Of a stretch of 64,000 nt of DNA, positions 46,999 to 58,847 are shown in pieces. Position 1 is the stretch's first letter. Each line of letters begins with the position of its first letter. Source of the stretch: Amoebophrya sp. A120 (taxonomy: Eukaryota; Sar; Dinophyceae; Syndiniales; Amoebophryaceae); the NCBI GenBank assembly GCA_905178155.1, contig CAJINV010000002.1, forward strand, positions 5,203,709-5,267,708. Direction: 5' to 3'. The notes under the pieces were generated by a model. It was given only the letters and a program-made list of their open reading frames with translations, did not search any database and was not told the origin of the DNA. Both the position numbers and the translations under genes were made by a program.

Positions 46999-49900
46999 AT
47001 GTCTTCTAGCACAGGGGGTGCCACACCGCCCTCGCAGGCGGACGTGATTCACGAGCGCAACAAGCGCCTCTATGGCCCGCTCAGGTGTTACAGAAATCTC
47101 AAACGTCACAATAGACTCTGAGTTTTGTCTTGCATGAAGAAGAGCATGAGGTAAATGTAGATCCTCGTCCTTCTTGCGCTTTTCGCAATACAGCGATTCT
47201 TATCCGAGCATTTGCCGCTCCAGAACTTTTTCGGCGTATTCCTCTGTTGAGAGTTGGCCAGATCATGTACAACTTTTTGCGTCGCAAACAATCCCCATTC
47301 TGATTGTGCTGACGTTTGAAATTGTAAGTGTAAAACACCTGAGCGGGTTATAGCGTTATTGAGGACATTCTGAACGGCACGGATTTACTGTCCGCTAGCG
47401 CAAGCAGTTCTTCGTCGTCCGCAACTACCCTTTTTCCAAATAACACCACGTCGAGGAACAACAAGACCTCCGCACAGGAGTCGCATCCTCGTAGTTCGGG
47501 TTCGACGAGGAAGACCCACCTACAACACGAAGACCCGCCCGGAAACGACCACGAGAACCACGGGCACAAGAACGAGTACGATAGGCATCCGCTTCCTGCG
47601 CGCGAAATCAAGAGGGTAAACATCGGGATTAACCCTTTGATTACAGCAGGAGCTACTACTTCGTCCACGGCCGCGTCCGCGAGCAGAAGTGCCGGTGCAC
47701 TAGACCAGGAGTATGCGCAAGCCTCGACGTCGACAAGAAGCGCGTCCTCTTTTCTGGCAGCGGTGGAGAGGGAAACAAGAAGCGTGAAGGAAACGAGAAG
47801 CATGTATCAAATGTAAAAATGTCTGGGTCTGGAAACTTGTGATGCTGGGTGACGTCTCATGATGAGGCCACAAGTGCTGGCTCAGCATGACAAGTTTCTG
47901 AGCTGCTAGGTGTTGCCTATTCTGCATGACAGACTGCGTTTCTGCATCACAGAAAAATGGAGCTCTCGGGTAGCGTGCATGACAGATTTAAGAGTCATGC
48001 CAGACAAGCATGGCAAACATGCATTCTTCCAGTCCCAGACATTTTTGCACTTGATACGGTGGAGAGGGAAACGAGAAGCATGAAGGAGGAGTTCATTCTG
48101 CCAAGAACAGGGTAACAGAAAACCTTGACGTGACCGGGGAGGTCACGTCCACCCGGCCGGCCGGGCGGACCGTGACCGGGGGTAGACCATGTCCCGCGGC
48201 TGCTATCCGGGCGCGGGCTGCGCCAGATGTTAGTTTTATTTGGTGCGCGGAGCAGAGCCGCTCCGACTCCACCCGCAGTGCCTATAATCGAAAGCCTGGG
48301 TGGGCCTCAGGCTCCTGCAAAGTAGCTGGCGTTGCGGGGGCGGATTTTATTTATGCAGTAGCTACTGTAGCGAGACACCGCTGGCAACCGCTCGAAACAC
48401 CCCGCCCACCCACCAGAAAACGGGCTGGTGGTAGGAATGCATCGCGCGGCACCTTGGGCCAAAAGTGTCGAAGGTGCAGACTTCGTGGCGCTACCACTTG
48501 GATCCGCCTGAGCTCGGACGAAGCGCCGCATATTGAGACCTGTGGCTCTCAGGTGCTGTGACCTGAACCCTAGCACTGAACGACTTTGGCTCAAGGTACA
48601 GCGCCACGACCTCCTGGCGCCCCCATGCCCTTTTCACTCTTCGCGCAAAGGGTGAAAAGGGACCGGGGGTGGGAAGTCACGGCGCTGTGCATTGAGCCCA
48701 AAATGTCGCGACGCAGACTTCGCGTCTTTGCCAAGTTCATATGTCCGCGTCAATATCATGCAGCAGGCCCATGGTCATCAGCAGATCGGATGCGTTGTAT
48801 ATTGAGCCCAGAGCGAAGTCGTGGCTCCGAGGTTTAGTGAGCCGCATTCTACCACTGGACGACTTTGGCTCAAAGCACATTGCGGCGACTCCATTCTCCC
48901 AATCCCTTTTCACCCTTCGTGCGCGCGAGGGGTAAAAAGAGACGAAGGGTAGCAAGTCACTGCTTCTTGTACTTGTTGCAGCAGGTCCATTTCTATGGGC
49001 ATGCGCTCGCGCTCGGGCGCATTAAGTACATATTAAGGCCTGGGACTCCAAGGTGCACCGAGGTGCATTCTGCCAGTGCACGACTTTGGCTCAAGGTGCA
49101 GTGCCGTCACCTCCTACCCCCACGAGCGACTGGCTCCAGGATGTGGGTCGACCAGGGACAACCCCCGGTCACGGTCCGGCCGGCCGGGCGGACGTGACCG
49201 GCCCGGTCACGTCGAGATTCTATGTTAGCTTATTCTGGCAGCGGTGGAGAGGGAAACGAGAAGTATGAAGGAAGAGTTCATTTTGCCGAGTATCTTCCTG
49301 TGTAAAACCGTAGTCCCCACGTCTGGGGGCCCAAAAATTGCGGCTCTCCGGCTGGGAAAATCCAGAGGCTTTTAGGACTTTTACATGACGATTTTGATCA
49401 TGGGCGCGCAGTGTAGTTGTTTTTGCGTAGCTTGACTTCGTTTACATGACCATGGCAGCATCTTCGCGACAAATCCAATTTCTCATGGTGACGTTGTGGA
49501 TTTATTGCATGAAGAAAATGTCAATGAGTCATCTCTACTCTGCATGAACATTAGTGCGGGTACTTCCCCGCGCAGCGCCGGACGTCGTTTTTACACGCGA
49601 TACAGACGCCCCCACGAATATGGAAGCGTCAGGATCGAAATCGTCAAAGTTGAAATGATTTGCCATGCATAAAATGGATGCCAGTTGTAACCCAGCTTCA
49701 TCCAAGTGGCGCATGACAAATCTGGGTAGATCCGAAATCCAGTTTGTCATGTTGTTTGGGTAAGGAAGACGCCTTTTGTCATGCTACTTCAGCAGCGCTA
49801 TTTCTACCCCTCAACAGGCTTACAATCCGCCTCCCTTGCCTACTCTGCAAGACAGGCACTTTGTGGGCTGCATTTTATGCATGACAAAGCATTTCAACTT

Positions 49901-52900
49901 TGACGATTTCAATCCTGACACATCCATGACGAATTCGCGTGATTCCACCGCAGGAGGACACTGCCCCGTCGTCTAGGGATGATCACCTTCGCCAAGAAGG
50001 TGAAAAGTCGTTTCTGTGGAAGTTTGGACTGGGGGAAGCAGAAGATAATGTGACTCGTCGTGACGACGCCGAGGACGCGCAACACAACGCTGTGAAACAA
50101 GAAAAAAAATCGCAGGTGGAAAAAATGGAATCGATATCAAGTTCCCTCTTCAAGGCTACAACTAGCTCTTCTAGCAAAAACAGTACCACCTCCACGTCTA
50201 CGGCAAGAACTGCGGCGCCTGCGTCTGCCGCTCCGAGTGCGTTTTCTAGCAAGAGTACAACGACGGAGCAAGTCATTGTACCAGGGGTAGAGCAAGAACG
50301 ACCAGATCAGGAGCAGGTCAAACTGCAAAAAAGCAGGATCGGAGCACTTTTTACCTCGGATAACAGGGAAACAACAACAAAATCGTGCTTCCCGTCTGCC
50401 TCGTCTGCGGAAGCGGTCTATGTTGATGAAAACAAGCAGCCAAGCAACGGTTCTTCGTTGTTGAAGCAGTCGACTGAAAGAGCTGATGTCCAGCCTTCGC
50501 CGCCCCTGAAATTTTCGCAAATGAAGCACCAAATCGCAACGCCCTCTCCCGCGGTCGTCATCGCTTCGCCGCCCAGCTCGGCAGAACGGGCCGGGAGTAC
50601 TAGCGAAGTTGTGGTAGAGGAGAAGAATGATCCTGGTGTTTTTGTACCACCGGTCAGGATGGGTTTAATGGTGGATGAACCAAGGACCTCCGATCTTCGA
50701 AACCCAACTCGAGTTCCGGCAGGACAAGCCGGCACTTCCTTCAGCACGACGGCAAAGAACACTGAGGTGGTGAACGAGAAAAGCTACACGGGGCGGTGGA
50801 AACTTCTGGAACCACGAAAAAACGAGGCAGGTCGACCTTTGGAGGAAGAAGAGAATATTACTAACGCGAGTGGATTTCTTGAAGTAGAGAAGACCGGCTT
50901 GCAACTGCTGAAGGAAAAATTCCTGGGGAAGAACGATGGCGAAGATAAGAACAGTTGGACTGCTAGACAGGAACAAGTGTTGATTGGAATGAATCATGAC
51001 GACATCGGCGACCAACCAGGAGCCGCTCCTGCGTCCAATAACTGGTCCGTTTCTGTCTTGAACCAAAGCCAGCAGTCAATATCCGCGACCGCGGTTTCCA
51101 CGAACACAACGCCTCGTATTGCTGCGGCTGTTGCTGGCTTCGACCCCACGCCCCGGAGCAGCAGTTCTTGTTCTTTCATGTCGACGAGCCAAAATTACAA
51201 CATCGGAGCAGGAGGTACAACTTCATCGTCCAGGACAAAAAAAAACTCTACTGCCGCCTCCCAGCTGGATCCGCAGTTGCTCAACCTTGCGCATCCGGAG
51301 TTGATCCGGAAACTGGATAAAGCGAATCACCTGAACATCCAGCTGCAGAAGGACTTGAAGAAGCTGCTCGACAAACACGTCAAGGTCAAGGAAGAAAACG
51401 GCTCGCTGAGTTCCAAGCTGCAGAAGGAAAAGCACAGCTGGAACCTGCTCGATCACGAGCTGGAAGTAGTAAAACGGCAGCTGCTACCCCTGAAAAAGAA
51501 GAACCAGCAGCTCACCGAGGAAGCAGATTTGTACTTTGAGGGCCTGTTGAAATTGTTGTTTCTCCATTCCCCGCCCGAGATTCTCCAAATAGCCGAAGAG
51601 CAGCCGATGATTGGCGGAACGCCACCACCAAACACAACGTCGCTGACGACCCGAGCGGCTGGATCGGGATCGCCTCAACAAGCTGGTGGTGCGAACAAGC
51701 AAGAGAAGCATAAAAATCCTGTTGACAACTACCCTTGTCTAGGACTACGCACAGGGAAGACTTCTACTGTGCCGGCCTCTCCAGGGGACAGTACAGCAAA
51801 GGGACGTCGACCAGGATCATCTTCGTCTTCTGGTACCTCCACGCCTCTGCAAAGTGAGCAAAAGTACGGAGGCGGCGCCGAGCGATACGACGCGAACGGA
51901 GCAGTAGCTGCAGCGTCACCGTCCTCCGCCACGACATCACACCCACAGCATCTACTTTATCTTCCCGAAGCGCTGCAGAATCGACGGCAAAAATCTGCGT
52001 TCATGATCCAGGCACTGCACCAGAAGAAACTCCGGCTCCACTGGCTCCGGAGCGGGTTTCCGCAGATTTGGAAAAACAGGAGGAAAACTTCTACCAATGA
52101 CGGCATAATTGGAAGAGGTCAGAACAATACTACATCTACATCAACTTCCGGAGGAGGTAAGAATACTAGCTCTACTGGAAGTGCTGTCAACTTCTACCCC
52201 CCGTCGGCACTGTCACTGACTCCGCGACGGAGCAAAAGGCAGCATGGTGGTATTCAAGAAAAAAACACCATCACAATCACTTTTGCACATTTTTGCAATA
52301 CAAAAATTTTTGTCATGCGCAAAAATGCATCACAGTCAAGGGCTATAGGCGAGTTCCCTTTGTGTCTTTGCAAGACAAGAAAAATTTGTCATGCGAGACG
52401 ATGCAAAACCTCCTAAGTGTGCTTGTGATGGTGTTTTTTTCTTGGATAGGTGGACAGCAACATTTTCAAGGGGACCACGACCAGGATGTAGTTTTTTCAA
52501 AAAGTGCACTGGAGCTGCGAGAGTTTCACGAGGACGACGACTCCGTCTCTTACAGCTGGATTGATCCTGCCTCCGACGAGTTGAAGGTGGAGCTGCTGTC
52601 TACCGAGCTTCTGAAGCAGAAAAACGAGTACGAGTTGCTGAAGAAGAATTACTATCCTGTGCAAAAGTATCGCACTCGTACTAATCGCAAATATGCATGA
52701 CAAATATTTTTCCTAGGGAAAAAGAGCATTACAAATTTCACTTTCCTTCTTGCCAAAATTTGTCATGCAGTTTATACTAGTGCGATACTTTTGCAATGCA
52801 TAGTTACCAGCTGGCGCTCCTGGAGGTCAGCAAATTGAAGGACCAGGTGCAGGAGCTGAAGGGCAACGTCCGGGTGTTTTGTCGGCTGCTATCAAATGTA

Positions 52901-55900
52901 AAAATGTCTGGGTCTGGAAGAATGCAACTTGTGATGCTGCATTTGGATTCAAAAAAAATCTGTATTGCATGAGTACCAACGGGAATGCAATTTTTGCTAC
53001 GCTGAGAAGGCATTTGTCATGCGGAATAGGCATCAAGAAGCCCTCAGAAAATCTGTATTACTAGGGTACGCATCACAGACATCATGGCTCATGCAAAACG
53101 TGCATGACAAATGTCAGAATCTTCCAGACCCAGACATTTTTACAGTTGTTAGCTGCTCCCACTAAACAATCTTCATCCATCTGGTGGTTCGGACCGCACT
53201 TTTTTACTAGGGGACGCCACGGCAAGTCAAAATCACGGCATGTCAGCAGTGCGACCAAAAAATGAGGAACCGGGCGGCGGTACTGGAGCATCGGGGACAG
53301 GGGGTAAGGTTATACTTTTGTCGACGATGAACTCGAACGACACTTGCGAGATGAGTTGTTCTTCCTCTGTGTTGTATGTACACAAATAGGTGGGTGTTGA
53401 TACTGTGACAGGAGAAAACAAGTGTGCCCGCGATACTACATGAATGATAAATGAGTCTGCATGTCCGCACGGTGCGGGCAGTGAAGCTTGTGAAAAAAGA
53501 CTTTAACTACGAGTTTTCTTGTGATCAGGTGGTCACCGCCGGCTGAGCAGTTTAGTTTTGCGTAGCGGGGACAATTTTGGTGGACGGGAAGTGGAATTTG
53601 CCTTCGATCGAGTCTTTGGGCAGAAGGACACACAGGCGACGATCTACGAGGAGGTGGGGCCGCTGCTCGAGGGGATTCCGAGAGGGTACTTAGTTGGTAC
53701 TTTCACTTACTATGTACTTGCAAGACGATTGATGTATGATGCGCAGTTTGCAGTTTGCACACAAAACTACAGCATGGCGACGCTCTTCATGAAGAATATC
53801 TTTTCGAAGGAGACAGAAGCAACAGGGTGCAAAGACAGCTAGACTCCACTTAAATCCAGGTTCCACCTTGCGATTTTTGCTTACGGCCAAACGGGCAGCG
53901 GGAAAACGTACACCCTGGACGGCACGCAGGAGCAGCCGGGCATTCTGCGATCGGCTCTGCAGGACATGCTGAAAATCGCCGATAGCAAAGGTTATCAGCT
54001 GGTTTTGTCCATCGTGGAGATCTACAACGAGCAGGTGCGGGACTTGCTCGAGCCTCCCAAATCCGCGGCCTCATCTTCGACTTATTTTCATGCCGACTAC
54101 GATTTCGTGGTTCCCGACCGGACCTACAATAATTTCAACGGCACGACCAATCAGTCGCCCAGCAAGAACATTCTAGGGTCCGCACGGACCAACGCGTCCT
54201 CCGTCTCGCCGCGTAAGCCGCGCGGCGCTACAGGCGGGTCCTCCTCAAATTTTCACACCAAGCCACAGTCGAGCGCGCGAAAGCGCGGCCGGAATCTGTC
54301 GGATTTTGGGGCGGCGGGTGGTGGTGGCACTTCTTCGACGGCGGGAGGGAGCGTGTCTGTGTCTCCCCGCAAGGCACCGACGGAGACGACCACGCAGAGA
54401 AGTGGTCGAGGAGGTGGAGGACAGCACAATAATCTTCACCCTTACAACAATTACGGTGCGCAGAATAACAACAACTACAACACCACCGGTACTACTTTTA
54501 CTAATACTAATATGGCGGGGTCAGGATCGGGGTCGGCGTCTTCGAGCACGGCGCATAATTTTGGAACGAGCAACAGCGGCGTTTCCTCGTCGTCCTCCCG
54601 GAGCGTGACCCCCCGAGGCAATAATTCTCATGCAGGGACTGCCGGTAATTGCACGAGCACGGCAAGTTCCGGACCGGGTTCAGGGGCTGGAGGCAGCACG
54701 GCCGCGGCCGCTTTTCCGCCGAGCGCAGCGGCGCCAAGCACCACGAATGCAAACAGCGCTTTTTTGAACCAGTCCTTCCAATCCACCAGTAGCATCCGAT
54801 CGGTCAGCAGCAGTGCTACGACCTCCGGGCAACATCAGAATTACGCCAGCCAGCACCTGGAGATCCGGGGGGTGACCAATCACGGTGTTGCTGCGAGCAC
54901 GGGTTGTACCGGGCCCGTCAACTTGGTGGATCATGGCGCAGGTGGAGGGGTTTCTTCCGGTCGGGGAGCAGCTGTCGAGCGGGATCAGCACAGTGAGCTG
55001 TACCACTCCTCTTCCGCAGGCTCTTATGCAAGGAAGAAAGAGTTTTACATACAGTTCGAACTAGAAGGCATGTGTTGCAGGACAAAGCGACGAGTATGAG
55101 ACAGACAACCTCTGTCATGCCCGCATAATCTTTGAATCGTTGCGTTTTCTTCCGACTGCTTCTTGTCCCAGTCGCACGGACCAGGACTCTATTGCTAAAT
55201 CAGTAGCACCAGACTGGAAGGAGAACTGTATGTAAAGTCACTTTTTTTCTCGGATGCTTCTTCTTCTAGTAGTGGCCACCACCACCACCCTTCGGATTTT
55301 ACAACCTCGCTGTTCGGCATATGGCGTTCTCAACTGTTACATCCTCAACTGTTACATGGATTTGTGTTGCAAGAAGTGCAACAGTGAAATAGGAGACCTT
55401 GCGCTTCTTGCATGACAGATTTGGCAAAGATTCTCAGCCTGTTGGGCTCGTCGGGAATTTGTCATGCGAAGCAGCTTGATTGCGTCGATTCTGAATCTGA
55501 GTGCAATTTTGCATGACAAATCATGTAACAGTTGAGAATGTAACATTTGAGAACGCCATTCGGTAGCATCTACGTGGACGGGCTGTCTACGGTAAAAATC
55601 CACTCCTGGGAGCACGCCGACCGGATCTTGCAGCGGGCGCGGCAGTATCAACTGCAAAAATGTCTGGGTCTGGAAGGATGCGAACCTGTGATGCGCATTT
55701 CACATACACAGACAAATCTCTCTCATACATCACACAACAAAAGACGTGCATTTCCTGTCACCAAAGATTTGTCATGCACATTAAGCAATTGCAATGCGGA
55801 AGCTTCTCGAATAAATCTGTGATGCTAGGGCTTCCATGACAGACATTCTGTGTCGTGCAAAAACAGCATGACTCTTCGAGACCCAGACATTTTTGCACTT

Positions 55901-56750
55901 GATAGGCAGAGCCGCGTGACCGGCGCCACGGCGCTGAATGACGTGAGCTCGCGATCCCACTGCATCTACTCGCTCGGTCTGCGGTATCCTACAGAAAAGT
56001 ACCTAAACCCGTATCAGAAAAAAATGGATTTGTGTTCGCTAAACTGCCGGCACTTAAACCCTCGTAATGCGGAGACCACAAATAAAGAGGCTGCTTTCTG
56101 TCGTGCAGAATGCAGCTGCCGGCAGTGTGTGCTGTCTAATGCAGTCGACAGTGTGTGCATGTGCTGTGTAAAAAGTAGGTATGATCAAAGAGTAGATGGC
56201 GTCGCTTTTGCTTAGCATTCTGCGCAGCCAAGTCCTGTCTGTGACACGAAATAAATCCCCGCAGCACAAATCTTCTTTTTTCTGGCGTGCTGGGCTTGCC
56301 TTTCTGTGGGATATGCGCACCAAGAGCGGCGCGGCAGTGCCGTCCTCCGGAGTACAACCAGGCAAGACGAGCAACTCTGACCCTCAGTCGTGCAGCGTCG
56401 AGCAGTACGTGGGCGCGCTGCACGTGATTGACCTGGCGGGGTCGGAGCGCACCAAGGTCTCGAAGGCGGAGGGCCAACGGATGCAGGAAGCCAAACAGAT
56501 CAACAAGTCCCTGTCCGCCCTGGGCGACACGCTCTTCGCACTCGAAGCGAAGCACGCGCACATCCCCTTCCGGAACAGCAAGCTGAGTTACCTGTTGTCG
56601 GACGTGCTGTCACAACAATGGTCGAAGGTTCTCTTCATTGCCACAGTGAATCCGTCCATGGAAAACGTTCAGGAAAGCTTCTCCACGCTGTCCTTCGCGC
56701 GGAGGATCGCAAACATCGAGAAGGGGAAGCTCAAAGCCAATAGCTCGTGA
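46999..56750 (+). CDS. Kinesin-14 (C-terminal motor kinesin)
   Basis: About 1,780 aa over roughly 16 exons. Order: Ser/Thr-rich N-terminus; long disordered region (49934-51290); coiled coil (from 51300, LIRKLDKANHLNIQLQKDLK, and again from 52530); kinesin-14 neck QELKGNVRVFCRL; then the motor. P-loop AYGQTGSGKT at 53880-53910, switch I NDVSSRSH near 55940, switch II DLAGSE near 56430, and NKSLSALGDTLFAL before FRNSKLSYLLSD. Motor at the C-terminus after a coiled coil defines kinesin-14, usually minus-end directed. Checked joins: GT-AG introns 53304-53555 and 53686-53859 restore FAFDRVFG and FHLAIFAYGQTG; introners elsewhere restore the neck and switch regions. An insert of about 270 aa, Ser/Gly/Asn-rich, sits between VRDLLEPP and LEIR, and a second before YVDGLS. 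The intron near 55050-55270 and that around 48110-49240 are not resolved. The N-terminal start is the first ATG. Confidence 0.85.
47071..47352. mobile_element. Introner-like intron with 13-bp inverted ends
   Basis: TATGG then CCGCTCAGGTGTT at the left and AACACCTGAGCGG then GTTATA at the right: a perfect 13-bp inverted repeat. Both the 5-bp model and a GT-AG model (47085-47353) keep the frame, so this one could be spliced canonically. Confidence 0.7.
47805..48056. mobile_element. Introner, family I, in a duplicated coding module
   Basis: Ends TATCAAATGTAAAAATGTCT and AGACATTTTTGCACTTGATA. Internal sequence is very close to the element at 21918. Flanks GCATG and CGGTG do not match; the neighbouring coding module is repeated, so recombination may have replaced one flank. 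Frame restored. Confidence 0.85.
48057..48105 (+). repeat. Duplicated 49-bp coding module, copy 2
   Basis: Starts CGGTGGAGAGGGAAACGAGA, encodes VERETRSMKEEFILP, and recurs at 49242-49290 with four changes. A shorter diverged copy lies at 47761-47804. Copies 2 and 3 bracket the foldback element. Confidence 0.85.
48127..49213. mobile_element. 1.1-kb foldback element inside the kinesin gene
   Basis: Left terminus (48127-48183) starts GACGTGACCGGGGAGGTCAC; right terminus (49162-49213) is its near-exact reverse complement, ending CCCGGTCACGTC. Each terminus is itself palindromic (GACGTGACC ... GGTCACGTC) and holds CCCGGCCGGCCGG. The interior has at least three copies of ACGACTTTGGCTCAA (48577, 48859, 49079) and two of TATTGAGCCCA. 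No transposase. Unlike the introners in size, GC content and ends. It lies in the unresolved intron 48110-49228 or 48112-49241. Confidence 0.85.
49242..49290 (+). repeat. Duplicated 49-bp coding module, copy 3
   Basis: Matches 48057-48105 with about four changes and directly precedes an introner, as copy 1 does at 47805. Confidence 0.85.
49291..49602. mobile_element. Introner, family III-like
   Basis: Ends TATCTTCCTGTGTAAAACCG and CGTCGTTTTTACACGCGATA; flanks CCGAG and CAGAC (3 of 5); removal to 49607 restores the frame. Confidence 0.75.
49619..49928. mobile_element. Introner, family IV
   Basis: Ends TATGGAAGCGTCAGGATCGA and TTTCAATCCTGACACATCCATG; duplication ACGAA (49614-49618, 49929-49933) perfect; frame restored. 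Separated from the previous element by an 11-nt exon. Confidence 0.92.
52251..52448. mobile_element. Introner, unassigned family
   Basis: Ends TATTCAAGAAAAAAACACCA and TGGTGTTTTTTTCTTGGATA; duplication GGTGG (52246-52250, 52449-52453) perfect; frame restored. Confidence 0.92.
52653..52802. mobile_element. Introner, family VII (short)
   Basis: 150 bp, the shortest here. Ends TATCCTGTGCAAAAGTATCG and GCGATACTTTTGCAATGCATA; flanks ATTAC and GTTAC (4 of 5); frame restored within the kinesin coiled coil. Confidence 0.85.
52890..53151. mobile_element. Introner, family I, in the kinesin neck
   Basis: Ends TATCAAATGTAAAAATGTCT and AGACATTTTTACAGTTGTTA; duplication GCTGC (52885-52889, 53152-53156) perfect. 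It splits the codons right after NVRVFCRL. Confidence 0.92.
55320..55560. mobile_element. Introner, unassigned family
   Basis: Ends TATGGCGTTCTCAACTGTTA and ACATTTGAGAACGCCATT; a further CTCAACTGTTACATC copy lies inside. Flanks CGGCA and CGGTA (4 of 5). Removal to 55565 restores FGSIYVDGLS. Confidence 0.82.
55646..55905. mobile_element. Introner, family I, before switch I
   Basis: Ends TATCAACTGCAAAAATGTCT and AGACATTTTTGCACTTGATA; duplication GGCAG (55641-55645, 55906-55910) perfect; restores RARQSRVTGATALNDVSSRSH. Confidence 0.93.
55985..56313. mobile_element. Introner, family V-like, after switch I
   Basis: Ends TATCCTACAGAAAAGTACC and CCTTTCTGTGGGATA; flanks TGCGG and TGCGC (4 of 5); frame restored (LGLRTKSG). 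Confidence 0.82.
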
Positions 56751-57625
56751 TAAAAGTAATTTTCTAGCTCCGTGAGTAAACGATGGTGAGGAGAAAACCG
56801 GGGTTGAAAATGCGTTTAGTAGAACTTCTAACCACGAGGCATGGAAGAGCGCGACGGGCATCCATGATTTTTAATGAGATAGAAACATGATGTTGCAAAG
56901 CTGTACGCGGCTGCAAGGGAGACCGGTTGTGGCATTTCGTTAGACTATGAGTATTCGTTTGTGCACCATGATTTTCTCTTCCCATCAGAATGTTGAATCA
57001 CATGAGGAGTGTTCTGCTTCTTATTGACGCATCTGTTCTCCTGCTACAAGTGCAGGTAGTATTTCAGGAAGTCGTCCGTGGTGCACGATTTGTTAACATG
57101 GCATCGGTAATATCGCGCCATGCCTTTTATCGCCCACCAATAGGCGTCGGTGCTGTGTCTATATCAATCGGTGTTGGCGATGGTGCCATCTCATCTTGCT
57201 TTCTCGTATGGTCACTGCTTGCCAAAAATCATGCCAGGATGGTGCAAAGAACTTGGGATTTGCCTCGGTGCCGGTCCTGTGTCCCCAGTTGCGAGTCGGT
57301 ATGAGCCTCTGAAGTTTTTTGTTCGGTTATGCCCTGAAGATAGATCGCTCTTGAAGCTGAGGATGAGTAGAATGACTTGCCTTTCGGTTGGCGCCGCACT
57401 ACTCTAGCCATATCGCACATCATATGGCGACCAACAACAACAGAGCTTTGGTTGATTTCCGTAAATTACAGCTACGTGGATTTTTCATTCGATTTGCAAG
57501 AGAGTAAGTCTAAGTGCAGGTTGTTCTTCCTAGGCCAAGTTTGGCTAATATCGCTTTAAGTACAGAATTACCTGGTTTGATCCGCCTCGTTTTTGTTCGC
57601 ACGGCACAACTCCGCCCTCACAGTG
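56751..57625. other. Intergenic region
   Basis: A frame at 56990-57304 is open for 104 codons with hydrophobic stretches but no recognisable domain or join. Not called. Confidence 0.45.
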
Positions 57626-58528
57626 ATGTCGGTGCCAGAACCGCTGGTGGTTGCTCGACTTACGGACAACGAGGTCCACCATGAGTTTCTCCCGATTTCT
57701 TCGTTCCTTCCAGTGCAACCACATGTAGCACGCACCGAGACTGAAAATCCAGCCCGTGACGAGGACTACAACTTGCCCACACGACGAGACCAATCACCCA
57801 CCTCCCCCGCGGTGGCGTATTTGCTGAAAAGGCAGTTCCCGCAGTACGAGTTCGCCCGTGCAGAGGTGCTGAAATATACGACGCAGACGCCGGAACAGTG
57901 GCGGGCCAGGATACTCGAGACATGCGGAACAAGGCGTTGTTGCCAGCACCCTATTCAAGCCCTTCGCGTCCTGCGTCTTGGTGCCGACGAACCGCGCAAT
58001 ACGTGGAAAACAGGCACGTTTTGGGGCCGCACGCTCCACCTCGACTACCAAGAAGCCATGGCGGAGTGGACGCAGCGCCGCTGGACGCGGGAAAGTGACT
58101 ATCTGATACAAGTGCGAAACCTTGAGAGGGAGGCTGAACAACAAGCGGCCGCATTGCTGGAAATAACGGAAGAAGTGGAGAACCCCGAGATCAGTGATGA
58201 TCCAACTGTTGTTCCAGAAGGCCAGCAAGAGGACACATTAAAGGAAGGAGAATCCTCGCTTCAACAGGATACAGCTACGGAGGTGGAAAACAACTCTCGC
58301 GTTCTCTTTCAATATGACAATCTCTGCCAGGTAACAGGCACCGGGAGGCAAGCTTTTACTGCTGCGGCTACAGACGAAGAAAGAGTTCACGTTTCGCGTG
58401 ATGATATGGAGCTGAATGAGAGAACCGCGGGCGATGTTGCTGCGGCTCCCGACCTGAAAGTACCAACCGGAAAAGTATGGACCACACACGACACGACAAA
58501 GCGGCAAGACCCGCAGGCAACGGTATGA
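57626..58528 (+). CDS. Unknown intronless protein, 300 aa
   Basis: Single uninterrupted frame. ATG at 57626 is the first in frame (MSVPEPLVVARLTDNEVHHE). The N-terminal half is the most structured part (PAVAYLLKRQFPQYEFARAE, then WRARILETCGTRRCCQ and ALRVLRLGADEPRNTW). The C-terminal half is Glu/Gln/Thr-rich and probably disordered. No signal, no TM segment, no introner. No family recognised. Confidence 0.65.
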   Translation: MSVPEPLVVARLTDNEVHHEFLPISSFLPVQPHVARTETENPARDEDYNLPTRRDQSPTSPAVAYLLKRQFPQYEFARAEVLKYTTQTPEQWRARILETCGTRRCCQHPIQALRVLRLGADEPRNTWKTGTFWGRTLHLDYQEAMAEWTQRRWTRESDYLIQVRNLEREAEQQAAALLEITEEVENPEISDDPTVVPEGQQEDTLKEGESSLQQDTATEVENNSRVLFQYDNLCQVTGTGRQAFTAAATDEERVHVSRDDMELNERTAGDVAAAPDLKVPTGKVWTTHDTTKRQDPQATV

Positions 58529-58847
58529 AATTGAAAGCCAAAGGAGCTCAATCAGGAATCATCATCCTGAAATTGAACCACTATCTCGTGCACTAAGACA
58601 GAATGCGTCATCCTGATCGAACAACGGGAGTTTCTTCGTTATTACGACACATGCATGGGGGGAGGAAGGAGATCTTTGGACAAAGACAAATTTTCAGCTC
58701 GATTTATAGATTTCTTGTGTGTGCTGTTTATTAAAGGTCATTATCAACAGGTGCCTGTGCTGTCGTGTGCGTGCAGTGCAATCTTGCTTTTCTACGGCAT
58801 AAAACGAAGATTTCCACTACGATCCGGAGACACAAACCACGGGAAAA

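Noticed and set aside
48130-48561. 143-codon frame inside the foldback element, candidate transposase
   Set aside because: No DDE or HUH-type motif. Composition follows the GC-rich inverted termini and internal repeats, and the frame is not continued outside the repeats.
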